64,000 nt of DNA, taken from Ruminococcus sp. (lineage in GTDB: Bacteria; Bacillota; Clostridia; Oscillospirales; Ruminococcaceae). The position numbers and the translations under genes were made by a program. The stretch is taken from the NCBI GenBank assembly GCA_017525915.1, contig JAFXSC010000001.1, positions 218,918-282,917 on the forward strand, given 5' to 3'. The notes under the pieces were generated by a model. That model was given only the letters and a program-made list of their open reading frames with translations, did not search any database and was not told the origin of the DNA. This document shows, piece after piece, positions 1-9,335 of the stretch (its first letter is position 1; each line of letters begins with the position of its first letter).

Positions 1-1808
1 ACGCCTTCGGGAGGCTCGATGTAGCTTATAGTTCCGGCGGCTTCATTTCCGCTGAGAATATCGAGCTTTAAATACTTCTCTTCGATCCTGTCGTAGTATC
101 TCTTGCGATCGCTCGCAATGGCGAGCGGATTATCGGGATCCATGAATTTTTCCTCGCTCAGACCGTTCTTTTCAAGAAGGCTCCTGAACTCGCTGTCATT
201 TATGAATACTGCCGTGAACGGCACACTTCTTGTGCCTTCCTGCATGGAAGGGAACATTTCCGCCGTACTGTCAGTGAGATAAGAATCGTTTATCGTGATA
301 TTATCGCTGTAAGGAAGGAAATACGCCGCTTTTGTCACTTCCTTTGTATTCCTGACGATCTCAAGGAACTCGTCAGGAGTCTTTCCGCCCAAATCTTCCT
401 TTAAGCAGCCGAAGCTGATATCGCAGCCGCTTCCGTCGTACTCATACTGAGCCGCTTCAACGAGGTACATAGTGAAAGATGCGGCAGAGATGAAGAGGAC
501 CACGCTCATGAAAAGGCTTGCTATGGTCGCACGGCGGCGGCTTTTGTTGCACTTGAAATGCTTTGTCGCAATGATGCCGGGCAGACCGAAAAGCTTTGCG
601 GTGATGCGCGGAGTGCGTCTGAGACTGCGCGAATTCTTGATATCACTGCTCTGGCGGATAGAGTCGATAACGTTGAGCTTGGTTGCCCTTTCAGCCGGCC
701 CCCATGCAGAAACAAGGATTATCGCAAGCGTCATAACGACCGCAAGCGCGATTGCCTTCACGGAGACACACAGAGTGATACTGAACGGAGTGTTCATGAG
801 GTCTGCAAAGCTGCTGCCGATGACCTTGAAGGTCACTCCCATTCCCGCAATACCGAGAATAAGTCCGAGAGGTATCGCGACAGCACTTATAACGAACGCT
901 TCGTATATTACCATTCTGCGGAGCTGCTTCTTTGTTGCACCGATGGACGAGAGCAGTCCGAACTGCTTCGTGCGTTCGGAAATTGATATCGAAAAAGCAT
1001 TGTGTATGAGCTGATATGCTCCGAAGGCGATAAGACCTATGATAACGATGACCAGTATCAGTATGGCAGCAAGTGCGCCGCCGTTCATCGAAGCACCGTA
1101 GAGCATAAGAAGCTCATCGTTGACATCTCCGTCAAGCTGATTATCGCTGATGAAGTCATAAACGTCTGACGGATCCTTCATTCTGATACATATCATATAC
1201 TCTTCGAATGTTTCGTCCGGATCAACACCTGAGAACATGGCAGCATAGTCGATATTATCCTCGTTGAGCACTCCGACTACCGTAAGTGTCCGCCTTTCCT
1301 GAATATCCGTGAGTTTGCCGTATTTTACAACGCTATCCTGACTTCCGTATGCCAGCTCGACCTGTGAGCCGAGCTCGAAGTCCTTATAGAGCCTTGCCCT
1401 TGAACTGCTCACGACGAGTTCATGGCTGTTCTGCGGATATCTTCCGCTTTCAAGTCTATGAGCGTTCATCTCAAAGTAATTCTCGCTTGCAGGGATAAGA
1501 GCGTGGACATAGCTTTTTCCGTCACTGTCACTGTATTCAACGTACTGTATCCTGCCGTTGTACGAGACCTCTTCTATCTTTGAGGAGGACTGTGCAATTT
1601 CAAGTATATTCTGAGAGCCCCATACTGTTGCGTGCCAGTCACCCATCTGATATTTGATGCTTTTTCTGGCGTAAACGAGCATACTCGCGGCACCGGAAGT
1701 CACAGCACATATCAGTGCCGTCGAAAGCATGATACCGATAATGGTGATGATCGTGCGGGTGCGGTTCCTCTTCAGGGACTGCATCGTTACCCTGTTCAGT
1801 ATATTCAT
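1..1808 (-). CDS. MacB/FtsX-type ABC transporter permease (3' end outside window)
   Basis: The reading frame opens with ATG at 1808 and stays open to the window edge, giving 602 residues without the C-terminus. Residues 15-40 form a membrane anchor, followed by a large extracytoplasmic region. A hydrophobic segment (LAAILILVIVIIGLIAFGAY) then leads into a stretch with SISERTKQFGLLSSIGATKK, the typical cytoplasmic motif of FtsX/MacB permeases, and further membrane helices. It would form the membrane part of an ABC exporter or antimicrobial-peptide resistance pump. Its start overlaps the stop of the ATPase gene by 4 nt (ATGA), so the two are translationally coupled. The divergent two-component system suggests control by an extracellular stress such as a peptide antibiotic; that substrate is inference. 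Confidence 0.85.
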   Translation of the reverse strand, partial: MNILNRVTMQSLKRNRTRTIITIIGIMLSTALICAVTSGAASMLVYARKSIKYQMGDWHATVWGSQNILEIAQSSSKIEEVSYNGRIQYVEYSDSDGKSYVHALIPASENYFEMNAHRLESGRYPQNSHELVVSSSRARLYKDFELGSQVELAYGSQDSVVKYGKLTDIQERRTLTVVGVLNEDNIDYAAMFSGVDPDETFEEYMICIRMKDPSDVYDFISDNQLDGDVNDELLMLYGASMNGGALAAILILVIVIIGLIAFGAYQLIHNAFSISISERTKQFGLLSSIGATKKQLRRMVIYEAFVISAVAIPLGLILGIAGMGVTFKVIGSSFADLMNTPFSITLCVSVKAIALAVVMTLAIILVSAWGPAERATKLNVIDSIRQSSDIKNSRSLRRTPRITAKLFGLPGIIATKHFKCNKSRRRATIASLFMSVVLFISAASFTMYLVEAAQYEYDGSGCDISFGCLKEDLGGKTPDEFLEIVRNTKEVTKAAYFLPYSDNITINDSYLTDSTAEMFPSMQEGTRSVPFTAVFINDSEFRSLLEKNGLSEEKFMDPDNPLAIASDRKRYYDRIEEKYLKLDILSGNEAAGTISYIEPPEG

Positions 1809-2488
1809 TTTCTCAGCACCTCATCGCGTGTTATCTTTCCGTCCTCGATAGCGATTATGCGGTCAGCCTGAAGGGCAATGCTTTCATCGTGGGTGATGAC
1901 AATGAGGGTCTGACCGTACTTCTTGTTTGAGAGCTTGAGAAGTTCCATTATCTCCTGACTGTTCTTGCGGTCGAGGTTTCCGGTCGGCTCATCTGCAAGC
2001 ATTACTGCCGGAGCATTCATGAGTGCTCTGCCTATGGACACTCTCTGCTGCTGACCGCCCGAAAGCTCGTTCGGAAGATGCTTTTCCCTGCCGCTCAGCC
2101 CGAGCGTTTTTATCAGCTCGGAAAGACGTTCCTCATTCACCGGCTGACCGTCCATGAGTACGGGCAGGGTAATATTCTCGGTGACGTTTAGCACCGGTAT
2201 AAGGTTGTAGAACTGGTAGATAAGCCCGACCTGCCTGCGGCGGAATATCGCAAGCTTTTCCTCGTTCTGGCTGTAAACGTCGCAGCCGTCCATGAACACC
2301 TTTCCGGATGTCGGTCTGTCAACGCCGCCGAGAATGTGCAGAAGCGTGGATTTTCCCGAGCCGGAAGGTCCTATTATCGCAACGAAGCTCCCCTTCTCTA
2401 CTGAGAATGAAATGCCGTCGATAGCACGCACCTCGTTCTCGCCTTTGCCGTATATTTTTGTAAGTCCTTCAACTTTGAGTATCTCCAT
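1805..2488 (-). CDS. ABC transporter ATP-binding protein (MacB/LolD type)
   Basis: A 227-residue ATPase with Walker A GPSGSGKST, Q-loop, signature LSGGQQQR and Walker B VMLADEPTGNLD followed by the H-loop ITHD. The wording of the signature and the TGNLD motif is characteristic of the MacB/LolD/FtsE group that pairs with FtsX-like permeases. I chose ATG 2488 because AAAGGA lies 8 nt upstream; a longer in-frame extension to 2518 would run into the likely promoter. It energises the permease encoded immediately downstream with a 4-nt overlap. It is transcribed divergently from a response regulator/histidine kinase pair, an arrangement common for peptide-resistance exporters. Confidence 0.93.
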   Translation of the reverse strand: MEILKVEGLTKIYGKGENEVRAIDGISFSVEKGSFVAIIGPSGSGKSTLLHILGGVDRPTSGKVFMDGCDVYSQNEEKLAIFRRRQVGLIYQFYNLIPVLNVTENITLPVLMDGQPVNEERLSELIKTLGLSGREKHLPNELSGGQQQRVSIGRALMNAPAVMLADEPTGNLDRKNSQEIMELLKLSNKKYGQTLIVITHDESIALQADRIIAIEDGKITRDEVLRK

Positions 2489-2518
2489 AATATCAGTCCT
2501 TTCCGGTTTTATGTACAT

Positions 2519-2524
2519 ATTATA
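2519..2524 (-). promoter_or_regulatory. Extended -10 promoter for the ABC exporter genes
   Basis: On the minus strand the sequence reads GTGGTATAAT, an extended -10 (TGn-TATAAT), 31 nt upstream of the ATPase start. The -35 region (around ACCGCA) is poor, as expected if the promoter depends on the extended -10 or on activation by the divergent response regulator. Confidence 0.55.
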
Positions 2525-2585
2525 CCACGCCTTAATGACTTTGCGGTGACTTTATTATAACAATTCTGTCACTTTCGCAGATGTC

Positions 2586-2614
2586 TTGAAAAATTACCGG
2601 CAATGCTGTATAAT
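2586..2614 (+). promoter_or_regulatory. Sigma-A promoter of the two-component genes
   Basis: TTGAAA (2586-2591) and TATAAT (2609-2614) are separated by exactly 17 bp and lie 31 nt upstream of the response regulator start. The position between divergent genes makes this 157-bp intergenic region the natural control region for both operons. Confidence 0.85.
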
Positions 2615-2645
2615 AGTATCAAGAACATCAACGGAGGCGGTAATT

Positions 2646-3317
2646 ATGTCAAAACTCCTGCTCGTAGAGGACGACAGTGGTATAGTTTCGGCACTGATCG
2701 AATTTCTCACAAGCGAGGGCTTTTCGGTCAGGAGCGTTCCCGGTCAGCGCGAAGCCCTTGATATCGTCGGAAGGGAGAGCTTCGACCTCGTTCTGCTCGA
2801 TGTATCCCTCAGCAACGGAAACGGCTTTGCGGTCTGCTCGGCTATAAAATCCGAAAAGGGCATACCTGTCATCTTCCTTACGGCTTCCGATGACGAATAC
2901 AGCACAGTCTCCGGCTTCGAGGTCGGAGCGGACGACTACATTCCCAAGCCGTTCCGGCCGCGCGAGCTTGTTTCAAGGATAAGGAACGTTCTCCGTCTCA
3001 CCGGCAGAACGGGCGGAGTTACAAGGCTCGGCGATGTGGTCATAGATACCGTCAGAGGTACAGCCTCGCGCAACGGAACCGACCTGTTCCTCTCAGCTCT
3101 CGAATACAGGCTGCTGCTCGTATTCCTTAACAACCGCGGCGCTGTCCTGAGCCGCAATCAGCTCCTCGAAGCGATATGGGACATTGCCGGTGAATTTGTC
3201 AACGACAACACCCTTACGGTCTACATAAAGCGCCTCAGGGAAAAGCTCGAAAAGGACCCGCAGAACCCGGAAATAATCAAGACTGTCCGCGGTCTCGGCT
3301 ACAAGGTGGATATATGA
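2646..3317 (+). CDS. OmpR/PhoB-family response regulator
   Basis: A 223-residue two-domain regulator. The receiver domain has the acidic pair VEDD at residues 7-10, phospho-acceptor Asp52 in LLDVSLS, the Thr of FLTASDD and the conserved Lys in IPKPF. The C-terminal winged helix (from about residue 125) ends with VNDNTLTVYIKRLREKLE and TVRGLGYKVDI, the recognition region of OmpR/PhoB members. ATG 2646 follows a GGAGG-type site and a consensus promoter. It overlaps the kinase gene by 4 nt and is divergent from an ABC exporter, so it most likely controls that exporter and itself. Confidence 0.95.
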   Translation: MSKLLLVEDDSGIVSALIEFLTSEGFSVRSVPGQREALDIVGRESFDLVLLDVSLSNGNGFAVCSAIKSEKGIPVIFLTASDDEYSTVSGFEVGADDYIPKPFRPRELVSRIRNVLRLTGRTGGVTRLGDVVIDTVRGTASRNGTDLFLSALEYRLLLVFLNNRGAVLSRNQLLEAIWDIAGEFVNDNTLTVYIKRLREKLEKDPQNPEIIKTVRGLGYKVDI

Positions 3318-4306
3318 CCCGGCTTTTCCGTAACAGAGAGGTATGTATAACTCTCGCACTTATCCTCGCGGCGGCGGTCTGCGGAGCTTTCTTCACAGGA
3401 GGTAGCCTTCCCGTTTATTTTGCCGTCTGCATGGCAATTGCGGCTATATACATTGTATCAGAATACATTCATTACCGTAAGCTGAACCGTCTTACTGCCG
3501 AGATAGACAGCATTCTCCACGGCAGCGACAAGGCGCTTTCGGAGTGTACCTCCGAGGGCGATATCTCACTCCTCCGCAGTGAAATATACAAGATGACCGT
3601 GCGCCTGCGCGAAAACAAGCACAATCTTCTTGCGGAAAAGAGCTTCCTTGCGGATTCACTCGCGGATATCTCCCATCAGCTCAGAACTCCGCTGACATCT
3701 GTAAATATCCTGCTGACGATACTCTCACGCAGCGACACATCCGCTGAGCGCCGGAGGGAACTGCTCATGGAGCTTCAGGAGATCATCTCACGGACGGACT
3801 GGCTCATAACTACCCTCCTCAAACTTTCAAAGCTCGACGCCGGCGCAATAAGTCTCCGCAGCGACAGTCTTCTGCTGAAAGATGTCATTGCAAATGCCTG
3901 TATGCCGCTGGAAATAGTCATGGAGCTGCGCGGTCAGGAGCTGAAGGTCAAGGCAGACGGCGGCTTCACAGGGGATATGGTCTGGACCTGCGAGGCTGTC
4001 TCGAACATAGTCAAGAACTGCTCCGAGCACACGCCCGAGGGTGGCTGCATAAGCATCACAGCCTCCGAAAATACGCTGTATTCCGATATAGTGATACAAG
4101 ATAACGGAAGCGGCATCGACCCGGAAGACCTTCCGCATATATTTGAGAGGTTCTATAACGGCAAGAATCACAGCGACAAGAGCTTCGGCATAGGGCTTGC
4201 GCTTGCACGGAGGATAATCACCGAACAGAACGGCATCGTCAAAGCCGATAATGCTCCCGGCGGCGGCGCTGTTTTCACGCTGAGATTTTTCAAGTCAACA
4301 GTATAA
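3314..4306 (+). CDS. Sensor histidine kinase
   Basis: A 330-residue membrane kinase. Two helices at about residues 11-29 and 32-52 are joined by only a few residues, so there is almost no extracellular sensor loop. This is the intramembrane-sensing layout seen in kinases that work with ABC exporters. The H-box ADISHQLRTPLTSV places the phospho-His at 121. N-box NIVKNCSEHT, G1 DNGSGID, F-box FERFY and G2 GIGLALAR complete the ATPase domain. The gene overlaps its response regulator by ATGA. The short sensor and the divergent transporter suggest detection of transporter activity or of a membrane-active compound. Confidence 0.95.
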   Translation: MTRLFRNREVCITLALILAAAVCGAFFTGGSLPVYFAVCMAIAAIYIVSEYIHYRKLNRLTAEIDSILHGSDKALSECTSEGDISLLRSEIYKMTVRLRENKHNLLAEKSFLADSLADISHQLRTPLTSVNILLTILSRSDTSAERRRELLMELQEIISRTDWLITTLLKLSKLDAGAISLRSDSLLLKDVIANACMPLEIVMELRGQELKVKADGGFTGDMVWTCEAVSNIVKNCSEHTPEGGCISITASENTLYSDIVIQDNGSGIDPEDLPHIFERFYNGKNHSDKSFGIGLALARRIITEQNGIVKADNAPGGGAVFTLRFFKSTV

Positions 4307-4338
4307 AAGCCATAAAGGAATCCCCTTTATGGCTTTTG
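4305..4338. terminator. Bidirectional intrinsic terminator
   Basis: Inverted repeat AAAAGCCATAAAGG / CCTTTATGGCTTTT with a short loop, lying between the convergent kinase gene and the ECF S-component gene. A-rich and T-rich flanks allow it to end transcripts from both sides. Confidence 0.85.
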
Positions 4339-5025
4339 TCATACCCCGTATTTTATCTTTATCCGTTCCAGTTTTTCGCCGAAAGGTCTCGCAAGCAGTG
4401 CCAGAAACAGCACATTCGATACCGCATACGACACAGTGTACGGTATTGCCGTTCCCAGTGCTGCAAAGTAAAGGTTCCACTGAAAGCCCTCCGCATACCA
4501 CAGAACAGTCCAGATATCCATGATAAACGAATAAGCCACTCCGGCAGCCGCTCCGTAAATGAGAAGCAGTATCCTGTTTCTCCGCAGAGGCTCCGACAGT
4601 ATCCCTGCAAACAGCCCTATCATGCCCCATGCAAGCATCTGGAAGGCTGTCCAAGGTCCCTGCCCGAAATAGAAATTCGACAGCAGCGCCGACATCGCTC
4701 CCACAAGGAATCCTGCCTCTCCGCCAAGATAGAGCGCGGTGATTATCGTCAGCGCAGTCATCGGTTTCAGAAAGGGTATGAACCTTCCGGCAAAACAAAG
4801 TGCGGTCATAACCGATACTATGACCATGCGCCGCGTACCGGTAGACTTTTTCTCGAAGCCGGCCGCGAATAGAAGCAGTGCAAATGCCGCTATCGCAAGG
4901 GATATGATGATATGCCGCTTCCGCGCGAACGCCGCCGAACCCAGCACTGCAAGCGCCGGTATCACGATGAAGGGAACTGCCGCCTTTATGCCGCTTCTCA
5001 GTTTCCTGCTCTTTATTACTATCAT
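4339..5025 (-). CDS. ECF transporter S component (probable cobalamin-specific subunit)
   Basis: A 228-residue, highly hydrophobic protein. Two helices near residues 12-58 precede a typical ECF S-component core beginning with RRMVIVSVMTALCFAGRF and continuing through AFQMLAWGMIGLFAGIL and VAYSFIMDIWTVLWY. S components bind a vitamin and toggle in the membrane when docked on EcfT. It is the last gene of a five-gene operon, 1 nt after the double ATPase gene. Substrate choice rests on context: DUF4430 (transcobalamin-like) surface proteins and a B12-type leader head the operon, so cobalamin is inferred. Another vitamin or a queuosine precursor cannot be excluded from this sequence alone. Confidence 0.82.
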   Translation of the reverse strand: MIVIKSRKLRSGIKAAVPFIVIPALAVLGSAAFARKRHIIISLAIAAFALLLFAAGFEKKSTGTRRMVIVSVMTALCFAGRFIPFLKPMTALTIITALYLGGEAGFLVGAMSALLSNFYFGQGPWTAFQMLAWGMIGLFAGILSEPLRRNRILLLIYGAAAGVAYSFIMDIWTVLWYAEGFQWNLYFAALGTAIPYTVSYAVSNVLFLALLARPFGEKLERIKIKYGV

Positions 5026-5026
5026 A

Positions 5027-6658
5027 TCAGTCCTCCCGGCGTCCGTTCATGCGGCACAGACTTATAACATCGTCAAGGACTGCCGTCCGGTCGTATATCC
5101 CCCTCGCCATGCGGCTCGCCGCCGTGGTATAGAAAGTATTTGCCGTGAAGAAGTCCTCCGGAGTGCCTGTTGACACTATCTGTCCGCCGAAGAACATAGC
5201 GCAGCGGTCGGCGCACACAGCGGCAAATTCAACGTCGTGCGTGACGGCGACCACAGTTATGCCGCTGTCACGGAGCTTCTTCAGTACGTTTATTATCCCC
5301 TGCTTCGTTGCGGCGTCCATGCCCTTTGTCGGCTCGTCAAGGAGGAGAAGCTTCGGCTTCGCCGCAAGCACCTTCGCAAGCGCGGTGAGCTGCTGCTCGC
5401 CGCCGGAAAGGTCATAGGGGTGCTTGTCCATAAGGTGCGAAAGGTCATAGGGCAGCGCCGCGGCATCAGCCCCGGCTTCGTCAAGCTCCTCGCGCACCGT
5501 ATTCCGCAGGAACACGGTCTGAACGTCCTGCGGCAGCATCGCAAGGCACTCGCGGTAGAGCGAACGGTTGCGGTATTCCTTCTGCTTTTTCCCGAAAATG
5601 CGGATATCTCCGCAGTAGGGACGGAGTATACCGGCAGCAGCCGACAGCGCAGTGGTCTTTCCGGAGCCGTTTCCGCCGAGTATGCAGAACAGCTCACCCT
5701 TCATTATTTTAAGCGAAAGACCGCTGAGAACGTCCGGGGACTGCCTTTCATAGCGGAAGAACACGTCCCGGAACTCCAGCGCAGTTTCGGTGGCGGAGGA
5801 CTTCTCCGCGGCAGGGAGAGAACGTATCTCATTGCGGAAGCCCGCGGCGATGTACTCCTTGCCCTCGCGCACGGTAAGCGGACATTCTCCGCCGCTGTCA
5901 AGCGCCGCATAGAGCCTTGAAGCTGCCGGCATTCCGCAGAGCAGCTCCGGACGTTCCCGGAGAGATGCAATGACCTCGCGCGGACTGCCGTTTGCGGTTA
6001 TGCCGCCGTTTTCCATGACGATGAGCCTGTCGCAGAGCGGAACCGCTTCTTCAAGGCGATGCTCCGCAAGGAGTATTGTAATACCAAGCTCCTGATTGAG
6101 CTTTCTGAGGGTTGAAATGAACTCTGAAGCGGCTATCGGGTCAAGCTGCGCGGTCGGTTCGTCAAGGATAAGGAGCTCCGGCTGCATAACCAGCACCGCC
6201 GCAAGGTTGAGGAGCTGTTTCTGTCCGCCGGAAAGTTCTGCGGTATCGCTGCCGTACCAGCTTATGATGCCGAAATAGCTCGCTATCTCGGCAGTTCTCC
6301 GTGCTATCTCCTCCTGCGGCACACCGAGGTTTTCAAGCCCGAAGGCAAGCTCGTGCCACACCTTATCGGTGACGATCTGCTGCTCCGGTCTCTGCATTAC
6401 AAAGCCGATGCGCGAGGCTGAATCCCTTGCGCTGAGTTCACCGAGAGGCGATCCGCAGAACATTACCCTGCCGGACATTTCACCGTTGGGTATAAGCTCA
6501 CGCTTGAGCATACGCAGGAGAGTGGATTTTCCGCTGCCGGTCGCACCGCAGAGCACCGCGAGCTCTCCCCTTTCAAGGCGGAGCGAGGCATTTCTCAACG
6601 CCGGTGAAATGCACTGAGGATAGCTGAACGTCAGATCCTCGACCGCAAGTATCTCCAC
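5027..6658 (-). CDS. ECF transporter double ATPase (fused EcfA1-EcfA2)
   Basis: 543 residues carrying two complete ABC domains. The first has GATGSGKST, LSGGQKQLLNLAAVL and LLILDEPTAQLDP; the second has GGNGSGKTT, LSGGEQQLTALAKVL and LLLLDEPTKGMD. Most ECF systems use two separate ATPases, while this fused form resembles YkoD/CbiO2-type proteins. The start is GTG at 6658, chosen because GGAGGTG lies 8 nt upstream and because the family motif LAVEDLTFSYP follows directly. It overlaps the EcfT gene by 28 nt and is followed after 1 nt by the S-component gene. It powers uptake through EcfT and the S component. Confidence 0.93.
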   Translation of the reverse strand: MEILAVEDLTFSYPQCISPALRNASLRLERGELAVLCGATGSGKSTLLRMLKRELIPNGEMSGRVMFCGSPLGELSARDSASRIGFVMQRPEQQIVTDKVWHELAFGLENLGVPQEEIARRTAEIASYFGIISWYGSDTAELSGGQKQLLNLAAVLVMQPELLILDEPTAQLDPIAASEFISTLRKLNQELGITILLAEHRLEEAVPLCDRLIVMENGGITANGSPREVIASLRERPELLCGMPAASRLYAALDSGGECPLTVREGKEYIAAGFRNEIRSLPAAEKSSATETALEFRDVFFRYERQSPDVLSGLSLKIMKGELFCILGGNGSGKTTALSAAAGILRPYCGDIRIFGKKQKEYRNRSLYRECLAMLPQDVQTVFLRNTVREELDEAGADAAALPYDLSHLMDKHPYDLSGGEQQLTALAKVLAAKPKLLLLDEPTKGMDAATKQGIINVLKKLRDSGITVVAVTHDVEFAAVCADRCAMFFGGQIVSTGTPEDFFTANTFYTTAASRMARGIYDRTAVLDDVISLCRMNGRRED

Positions 6659-7509
6659 TTTATGCTCACCTCCGTTTCAATAATTACCGGCAGCAGCGCA
6701 AGAAGGCTGTATGCCGCGATTCCGCATATCCCGATGATACCGGGAGTGCCGTACTTCACCGCCGGGTAGAAGCTGAACGTCAGTCCGCCTGCCATTACCC
6801 CGGCAACGGTCATTCCGAGCAGCGTAAAAGTCGTCAGCAGAAGTGCGGTATCGCTCCGCCTGAACCGGAATCGCTTCATCTGCGAACGCCTGCCGGTGCC
6901 GTAACCTCTTGCCGCCATGCTGTCCGCGGTTATTATGCCGTTTTCAAGTCCCCATGTGACGAGTATCGAGAATATCCTCATTCGTCCGCGGATATCATCA
7001 ACAACGTTGTCGTCCCGGAAAAGTCCCATCGCGGTCTGGGTATCCTTCACTCTCTTTGACTGCCTGTTGAACAGCGGCACGAAGCGTATCGCCATCGAGA
7101 GTATCAGCGAGAGCTTCGGCGAGAGCGCACCGGCAACATACAGGAGCTTCTCGCTCGTCATTATCTGCGTGAACGAGCGGAACCAGTAGAGCACGCCGAT
7201 TATCATTGCCGCCGAGTTAATGCCGTAGAGCAGCGCTTCGAGCGTTATCGGATTGTCGTTCATGATAAACAGCACCGTTACGCCGTTGTGGGACATGAGG
7301 GGATTTGCCGCCGCAAGTATCAGGAACAGAAGCAGGAAGAAAAAGTGCGACCGTGCGTGTCTTCTGCCGTTGCGAACAAGGTACAGCGCTATACCGCCGA
7401 GCAGAGAAACCGCCATGAAAGGCGGATAGGACGAGAACATCGCTACGCCGGTCACGCTGAAAAAATATACCGCTATGACTATCGGGTTGAATTCCTGAAA
7501 GCTTCTCAT
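6631..7509 (-). CDS. ecfT: ECF transporter transmembrane coupling protein EcfT
   Basis: A 292-residue membrane protein with several helices and the coupling-helix motif MAARGYGTGRRS, the Ala-Arg-Gly signature by which EcfT contacts the ATPases. It links the double ATPase to the S component. It begins with ATGA overlapping the stop of the preceding DUF4430/terpenoid-barrel gene, and its 3' end overlaps the ATPase gene by 28 nt, so the whole set is translated as a tightly packed operon. Confidence 0.9.
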   Translation of the reverse strand: MRSFQEFNPIVIAVYFFSVTGVAMFSSYPPFMAVSLLGGIALYLVRNGRRHARSHFFFLLLFLILAAANPLMSHNGVTVLFIMNDNPITLEALLYGINSAAMIIGVLYWFRSFTQIMTSEKLLYVAGALSPKLSLILSMAIRFVPLFNRQSKRVKDTQTAMGLFRDDNVVDDIRGRMRIFSILVTWGLENGIITADSMAARGYGTGRRSQMKRFRFRRSDTALLLTTFTLLGMTVAGVMAGGLTFSFYPAVKYGTPGIIGICGIAAYSLLALLPVIIETEVSIKWRYLRSRI

Positions 7510-9335
7510 TCCTCGTATACCTCGTCAAGATCGTGTCCGAGCTCGCAGGTGTACAGCCACTCGATGAAGTCACCGTCGCTGAGAACGTATTCTCCGCAGC
7601 CGCGCGAGGGCGTGATGCCGTTTACATGGTACACCCAGCCGGAGAGATCGCCGAAATCCATTTCGTAGAGGTAGCTTATGCCGGCGATGTAGACCATGCC
7701 GTGCGACGAGCCTGCGCTCCCGCGGTTCTCGACCTGAATGCGGTAAGCCCTTGCCGCCTCGATGAGGATATCATAGACTGTCTCGCCCTCCTCGATGTCG
7801 AACTCGGTGACATCAAGGATAATGCCGTCCTCCGGGATATAATCATGGTCGCACCTGTCCGCAACGGTATCGCAGCGAATGGTCATAGTTACCGTACCTA
7901 CGGCATTTTCCTTGTGCTTTTTCTCACCGGTATAGTAGCTGTCCGTGGACTGGAAATCCGTGAAAAGGACAAAGACTATACCAGCCGCCGCGACAACGCC
8001 TATCGCAATGAAGTTCTTGTAGCTGCGCTTGCCGGTGATGAATGCCGCGAGTGCGAGAACTCCGGCTGCTCCGCAGATAACGGCAATGACCTTGCCCTTG
8101 TAGCCGCCCTTTCCGCCGCTGTCGGAAGTGCCTGCCGCTGCTTCAAATGATGTGGCCACGGAGGAAGAAACAGTCTCCGTTTCAGTCACAGCGGAGGTCA
8201 TGACAGTCGTTTCCGTGACCGTGGTTTTTGCATCAGTTGTCGAGGATGCCGCCATTGAAGCAGAAGTCTCCTCAGTTTCAGTCTGAACAGCCGTGACCGT
8301 CTGCGTAACTGTTACGGCTGTCGTAACAGCGACAGTGGTCTGTACAGCCGTGGTCGTGACGGTCACCGGAACATCTGCCGGCTTGCGGTTGTCAAGGACG
8401 AGGAGCGGAGACTGTCCGCGCTTCATCCTGATATAGGAAACATAGGCGTAGTAAGCCTGAACGGTCGCGGTAGGATTGCTCTCGCCGCCCATTACATGAC
8501 AGTAGCTTCCGTCCGCGAGCCTGTATGAAGCTATCGCGCTGATGATGTCGCCGTCCTTCAAGAAACGCGCGTCGGTCCGGCAGTCTATGCCCAGAGCCGA
8601 AAGTGCTGTGAGTACCTGCGACGCGCTCTCCGGATTGTCAGTGCCGAAGCCCTTATAGCCGCCGTCCGGCTGCTGCTTTTCCGAGAGGAAGGTCAGCGCT
8701 CTGTCAACAGCCGCGTGAACGCTCCCGGAGGTACTGTATTGCGGCGCGAGTGCCTGTAAGGTCATGGCGGTCACGTCAACATCACCGTATTCTCCCCAGA
8801 GTGCCCAGCCGCCGTCTGCAAATTGCAGGGAGAGCAGCTTTTCCGTGACCGTATCAGCGGTAATGTTCGGCGCAGTGTAGCCGTTGTTGATGATATGCAG
8901 GGCGTATATCCAGCTCATGATGCCCTGCTGTCCGGCTGAACCGGAAAGAGCCTCGGTGATGAAGCTGTCATCACTTCCTGCTGCGATGAGTGCAAGGGCA
9001 TACTTCTCCTTCGACACTGCATTCATCGTTTTACCGGAGCTGAGATAAGCTTTGAGCGCCTCCTCGTACGATGAAAGATTTCTCTCACCCGACTGACTGA
9101 GTCCCACGATGAACCATTCCGACGATACACCTGCACCGTCTGTGAGGGCACCGTCTATCCACGACTGTATGCTGTCCGCACCCGACTTTTCAAGCTCATA
9201 ATCAACTATACCGCCGGCAAGAGCTTCGACCTCGCCGACGGTATGAGCTTCACCTGCGGCGTTTATACCCAAAGCGCCGAGGTCAAATATTATCGTGAGC
9301 AGACAGAACAGCAGTACCGCTGCCTTAGTCCTCAT
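7506..9335 (-). CDS. Membrane-tethered transcobalamin-like protein (alpha/alpha barrel + DUF4430)
   Basis: 609 residues. A signal peptide covers residues 1-28. Residues 40-310 contain squalene-cyclase/prenyltransferase-like alpha repeats (LLSLQFADGGWALWGEYGDV and LSEKQQPDGGYKGFGTD). A Thr/Val-rich linker follows at about 320-400. Two membrane helices at about 408-455 are separated by a short basic loop (KRSYKN). The C-terminus is a DUF4430 domain with SGWVYHVNGITPSRG. An alpha6/alpha6 barrel plus a DUF4430-like beta domain is the domain order of eukaryotic intrinsic factor and transcobalamin; here both parts would sit outside the cell on a two-helix anchor. It is encoded in an ECF operon with a B12-type leader, so a cobalamin-capturing role is a strong inference. 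Confidence 0.82.
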   Translation of the reverse strand: MRTKAAVLLFCLLTIIFDLGALGINAAGEAHTVGEVEALAGGIVDYELEKSGADSIQSWIDGALTDGAGVSSEWFIVGLSQSGERNLSSYEEALKAYLSSGKTMNAVSKEKYALALIAAGSDDSFITEALSGSAGQQGIMSWIYALHIINNGYTAPNITADTVTEKLLSLQFADGGWALWGEYGDVDVTAMTLQALAPQYSTSGSVHAAVDRALTFLSEKQQPDGGYKGFGTDNPESASQVLTALSALGIDCRTDARFLKDGDIISAIASYRLADGSYCHVMGGESNPTATVQAYYAYVSYIRMKRGQSPLLVLDNRKPADVPVTVTTTAVQTTVAVTTAVTVTQTVTAVQTETEETSASMAASSTTDAKTTVTETTVMTSAVTETETVSSSVATSFEAAAGTSDSGGKGGYKGKVIAVICGAAGVLALAAFITGKRSYKNFIAIGVVAAAGIVFVLFTDFQSTDSYYTGEKKHKENAVGTVTMTIRCDTVADRCDHDYIPEDGIILDVTEFDIEEGETVYDILIEAARAYRIQVENRGSAGSSHGMVYIAGISYLYEMDFGDLSGWVYHVNGITPSRGCGEYVLSDGDFIEWLYTCELGHDLDEVYEE